Source: Trinickia violacea
GTDB taxonomy: Bacteria > Pseudomonadota > Gammaproteobacteria > Burkholderiales > Burkholderiaceae
NCBI RefSeq assembly: GCF_005280735.1
Contig: NZ_CP040077.1
Span: forward strand, 1,736,001 to 1,800,000
Length of the DNA: 64,000 nt
Direction: 5' to 3'
In this document: one piece after another, positions 61,776 through 64,000 of the stretch
Layout: each line of letters starts with the position of its first letter
Position numbering within the stretch: position 1 is the stretch's first letter
Program-made: the position numbers and the translations under genes
The notes under the pieces: model-generated
The model's input: the letters and a program-made list of their open reading frames with translations, nothing else
Databases searched by the model: none
Told to the model about the DNA's origin: nothing

Positions 61776-64000
61776 ATGAAAGCAAGCCGCGAGCGGCGTA
61801 ATGCCGGCGGCGGGGCGTATCGCGCCGTGCCGCTGGTTGTTAGTACCGCCACTCTCTTCTTCGCGTGGGTCCTGCCCTCGCTTTTCCGTCGGTTGTGTCT
61901 GGCGCTGATTGATGTGTCGCGCGATGGCGGTGGACGCGCCACGCGGCGTTCCACGCAATACGCGTGGCTTGCAGTGGCCGCTTGGCTCGCCTGTGCGGCC
62001 GGCGCGCCGCCCGCGCAGGCCGCGACAGTGGTCGCGCCGCCGTCGCTGCAGAGCTTTATCAACGCCGTGTCGAATCCGGCGTCGGCGCCTGCGCCGGCCT
62101 CAGCGGCTTCCGCCGCCGAGGCCGCATCGGCGCCGTCGCCCGCGAGCCAGGCCGAGATCGCCCGCTCGCTCGACAACGTCATCTCCACGCTCGACAACGA
62201 CCGTCAGCGCACCGCGCTCGTCGCGCAACTGAAGAAGCTGCGCGACGCCACGCGCAATCTCGCGCCGGCGGCGGCGTCGGGTGCGCAAGCGGCGCAGCAG
62301 ACGCCGGGTCTCCTGGGCGCGATCGCGTCGGGGGTTGTCTCGATCGAGGCGCAAGTGCGCCACGGCGATACGCCGCTGCGCTACTGGGCGAGCCGTCTAA
62401 GCGCCGCCGGCCTCGATCTCTACGCGATCGCGACCGGGCAGGGCGCCAATTCGCCGGGCCACGTGCTGCTGGATCTGTGCGCGATGCTCGCCGCCTGGGG
62501 CGCGTGCGCCGGCGCACTGATCTATCTGCAGCGCCGGCTGCATGCGCGCTACGGCATCGACGCCGGGCTGCAGCCGAATCCGTCGACGAGCCAGCTGATC
62601 ATCTTCGCGCTGCGCCGCGTGAGCCCCTGGGTGCTCGCGTTCGTCGTCGTGCTGTCGATCTCGCATTCGCTTGCCGATTCGCTCGGCCGCACGCTCGCGA
62701 TGGTGATCGCTTATGCGATTGTCGCGGGCGCCGTGTTCTCGGCGATCTGCCTGATCATGTTCTCGATGTTCGGCTCCGGCCATCGGCGCATCGCCGTGCA
62801 CGCGCTGCTACGCCACGCGCGGCGCCTCTTGTTCGCGATCGGCATTTGCGGCGCGCTCGGCGACGCCGCCGTGAACTATCAAGTGGCGGGCCAGATCGGC
62901 AACAACCTCGCGTCGCTGATCTCGACAGCCGCGAACATGGCGGCCGCCGTCCTGACCGGCTACTTCGCGCTTGCGTTCCGCCGTCCTGTCGCGCACTTGA
63001 TCCGCAACCGCAGCTACGAAAAGCGCGTGCGCCGCAAGGCCGCGACTGAAGCGTTCGACGTGCTCGCATCGCTCTGGCAACTGCCGATGCTGCTGCTCGC
63101 GGGCGCGTCGGTCGCCGCGACGCTCGCGGGCATGGACAGCTCCGAAAACGTGCTGCAGATTTCGGTCGTCACGGCGCTCTTGCTGGTGCTGGCCTTTTTC
63201 CTGTGCGCGGTCGTGATGCGCTTGACGCGTCTGGACGAAGCGCGTGCCCGCCGGCGGCGCTCGGCCTACGTGACGCGTCTTCTGCGCTTTATCGGCACGC
63301 TGATCACGCTGTTCATCTGGCTCGCGTTCCTGGAGTTCGCGTCGCGGCTGTGGGGCTTTTCGATCGCGCAGATCGTCGAGGACAGCGTGACCGCGCGCGG
63401 CATCGCGCATGCCGTGACAGCGATTTTGATGACGGTGTTTATCGCGTGGCTCGTGTGGATCGCGATCGATACCGCGATACTGGAAGCGCTCAATCCGAGC
63501 GGGCCGCGCAGCAAGGCGCGCTCGCCGGGCACGCGCGCGCGCACGATGCTGCCGCTCGTGCGCAACGCCGTGCTCGTGACGATCCTCACGATCGCCGCGA
63601 TCGTCACCGCCGCGAACCTCGGCATCAACGTGACGCCGCTCTTGGCCGGTGCCGGCGTGATCGGCCTCGCGGTCGGCTTCGGCGCGCAGTCGCTCGTCTC
63701 CGATCTGATCACGGGCCTTTTCATCATCATCGAAGACACGATCTCGGTCGGCGATTGGATCGATCTCGACGGCGGCCACGCAGGGACCGTCGAGCACTTG
63801 ACGATCCGTACGGTGCGCCTGCGCGACGGGCAGGGCGCGGTGCACTCGATCCCGTTTTCGCAGATCAAGATGGTGAAGAACCTGTCGCGCGATTTCGCGT
63901 ACGCGGTGTTCGAGGTGCGCGTGCCGTTTTCGGCCGATGTCGAGCACGTGACGCGCCTGATTCGCGAAGTCGGCGCCGAGTTGATGGCGGACTTCCGCCA
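61776..64000 (+). CDS. Large MscS-family mechanosensitive channel (YbiO-like), 3' end outside window
   Basis: The frame is open from the ATG at 61776 to the end of the window (741 codons). An exported N-terminus is likely (AWLAVAAWLACAAGAPPAQA, cut before ATVV), though the true start may be a later TTG or GTG. An Ala-rich helical periplasmic part is followed by about ten membrane helices and then the MscS core: NVTPLLAGAGVIGLAVGFGA pore helix, LVSDLITGLFIIIEDTISVG and the beta domain DWIDLDGGHAGTVEHLTIRT. It opens under osmotic down-shock to release solutes. The C-terminal cytoplasmic cage continues beyond the window. Confidence 0.85.
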   Translation, partial: MKASRERRNAGGGAYRAVPLVVSTATLFFAWVLPSLFRRLCLALIDVSRDGGGRATRRSTQYAWLAVAAWLACAAGAPPAQAATVVAPPSLQSFINAVSNPASAPAPASAASAAEAASAPSPASQAEIARSLDNVISTLDNDRQRTALVAQLKKLRDATRNLAPAAASGAQAAQQTPGLLGAIASGVVSIEAQVRHGDTPLRYWASRLSAAGLDLYAIATGQGANSPGHVLLDLCAMLAAWGACAGALIYLQRRLHARYGIDAGLQPNPSTSQLIIFALRRVSPWVLAFVVVLSISHSLADSLGRTLAMVIAYAIVAGAVFSAICLIMFSMFGSGHRRIAVHALLRHARRLLFAIGICGALGDAAVNYQVAGQIGNNLASLISTAANMAAAVLTGYFALAFRRPVAHLIRNRSYEKRVRRKAATEAFDVLASLWQLPMLLLAGASVAATLAGMDSSENVLQISVVTALLLVLAFFLCAVVMRLTRLDEARARRRRSAYVTRLLRFIGTLITLFIWLAFLEFASRLWGFSIAQIVEDSVTARGIAHAVTAILMTVFIAWLVWIAIDTAILEALNPSGPRSKARSPGTRARTMLPLVRNAVLVTILTIAAIVTAANLGINVTPLLAGAGVIGLAVGFGAQSLVSDLITGLFIIIEDTISVGDWIDLDGGHAGTVEHLTIRTVRLRDGQGAVHSIPFSQIKMVKNLSRDFAYAVFEVRVPFSADVEHVTRLIREVGAELMADFR

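Overview
The window looks like a piece of a Burkholderiaceae genome (Burkholderia/Paraburkholderia type). The evidence is the high GC and strongly GC-biased third codon positions over most of its length, a DUF3138 porin-like protein, the Pot/Puu arrangement, an Hyf-type complex next to acetate genes, and frequent ATGA start/stop overlaps. No rRNA, tRNA or CRISPR array was recognised. The genus cannot be settled from the sequence alone.

Bases 1-5000 are an accessory zone. The window opens inside the 3' part of a TnsD-like (Tn7-type) targeting gene. About 2.6 kb without an intact gene follows, carrying three copies of a GCARACTTTG box that could be a transposon end. Then come a small ribbon-helix-helix protein, a small winged-helix-like protein and three overlapping small genes of unknown function.

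Bases 5000-19200 form an energy/acetate block. Two identical-armed 19-bp palindromes (5057 and 6054) sit before two minus-strand units, one of them a DUF1275 membrane protein. The second palindrome also lies ahead of a six-gene hydrogenase-4-like operon (hyfB, C, E, F, G and I homologues). Its large subunit has lost both CxxC pairs that hold the NiFe site, while the small subunit keeps its Fe-S cysteines. It is therefore an energy-converting-hydrogenase-related (Ehr) complex, not a hydrogenase. Downstream are small membrane proteins, a usp remnant, acetyl-CoA synthetase, a double-ACT protein, a universal stress protein and a SatP acetate permease.

Bases 20000-40700 are metabolic. They hold four small or SDR genes, an ArgE-like/DUF1028/RidA/flavin-monooxygenase operon with a divergent LysR regulator, a DUF3138 outer-membrane protein, and a polyamine set: PotF, PotA, PotH and PotI transporter genes, a PuuA-type ligase, an aldehyde dehydrogenase and a PLP aminotransferase. 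A second LysR gene and a DUF4863 (4-hydroxylaminobenzoate lyase family) gene close the block.

Bases 41300-43350 are an AT-richer insertion that reads as a type VI secretion effector module: a PAAR protein with a transthyretin-like tail, a decayed copy of it, a GH24 muramidase and an LprI-like periplasmic protein that is the likely immunity factor, ended by a strong terminator.

Bases 43400-53750 hold the least explained part. A minus-strand run encodes an eight-unit repeat protein with a His-rich head, a subtilase without an obvious signal peptide, an RNase T2-like secreted protein lacking the usual histidines, two membrane proteins and a GH19 muramidase/chitinase. Upstream is a regulator with two LuxR-type HTH domains separated by a -1 frame change on a run of seven A. 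A 33-bp interrupted palindrome and a GxSxG lipase-like protein lie beyond it. This locus is the best candidate for an undescribed system.

Bases 54000-64000 are more ordinary: an ABC-2 exporter, a three-gene phosphorelay (histidine kinase, single-domain receiver, REC-kinase-REC hybrid), a lipoprotein, an Rrf2 regulator paired with an NAD(P)-binding oxidoreductase through two matching operators, and the start of a large MscS-type channel that runs off the end.
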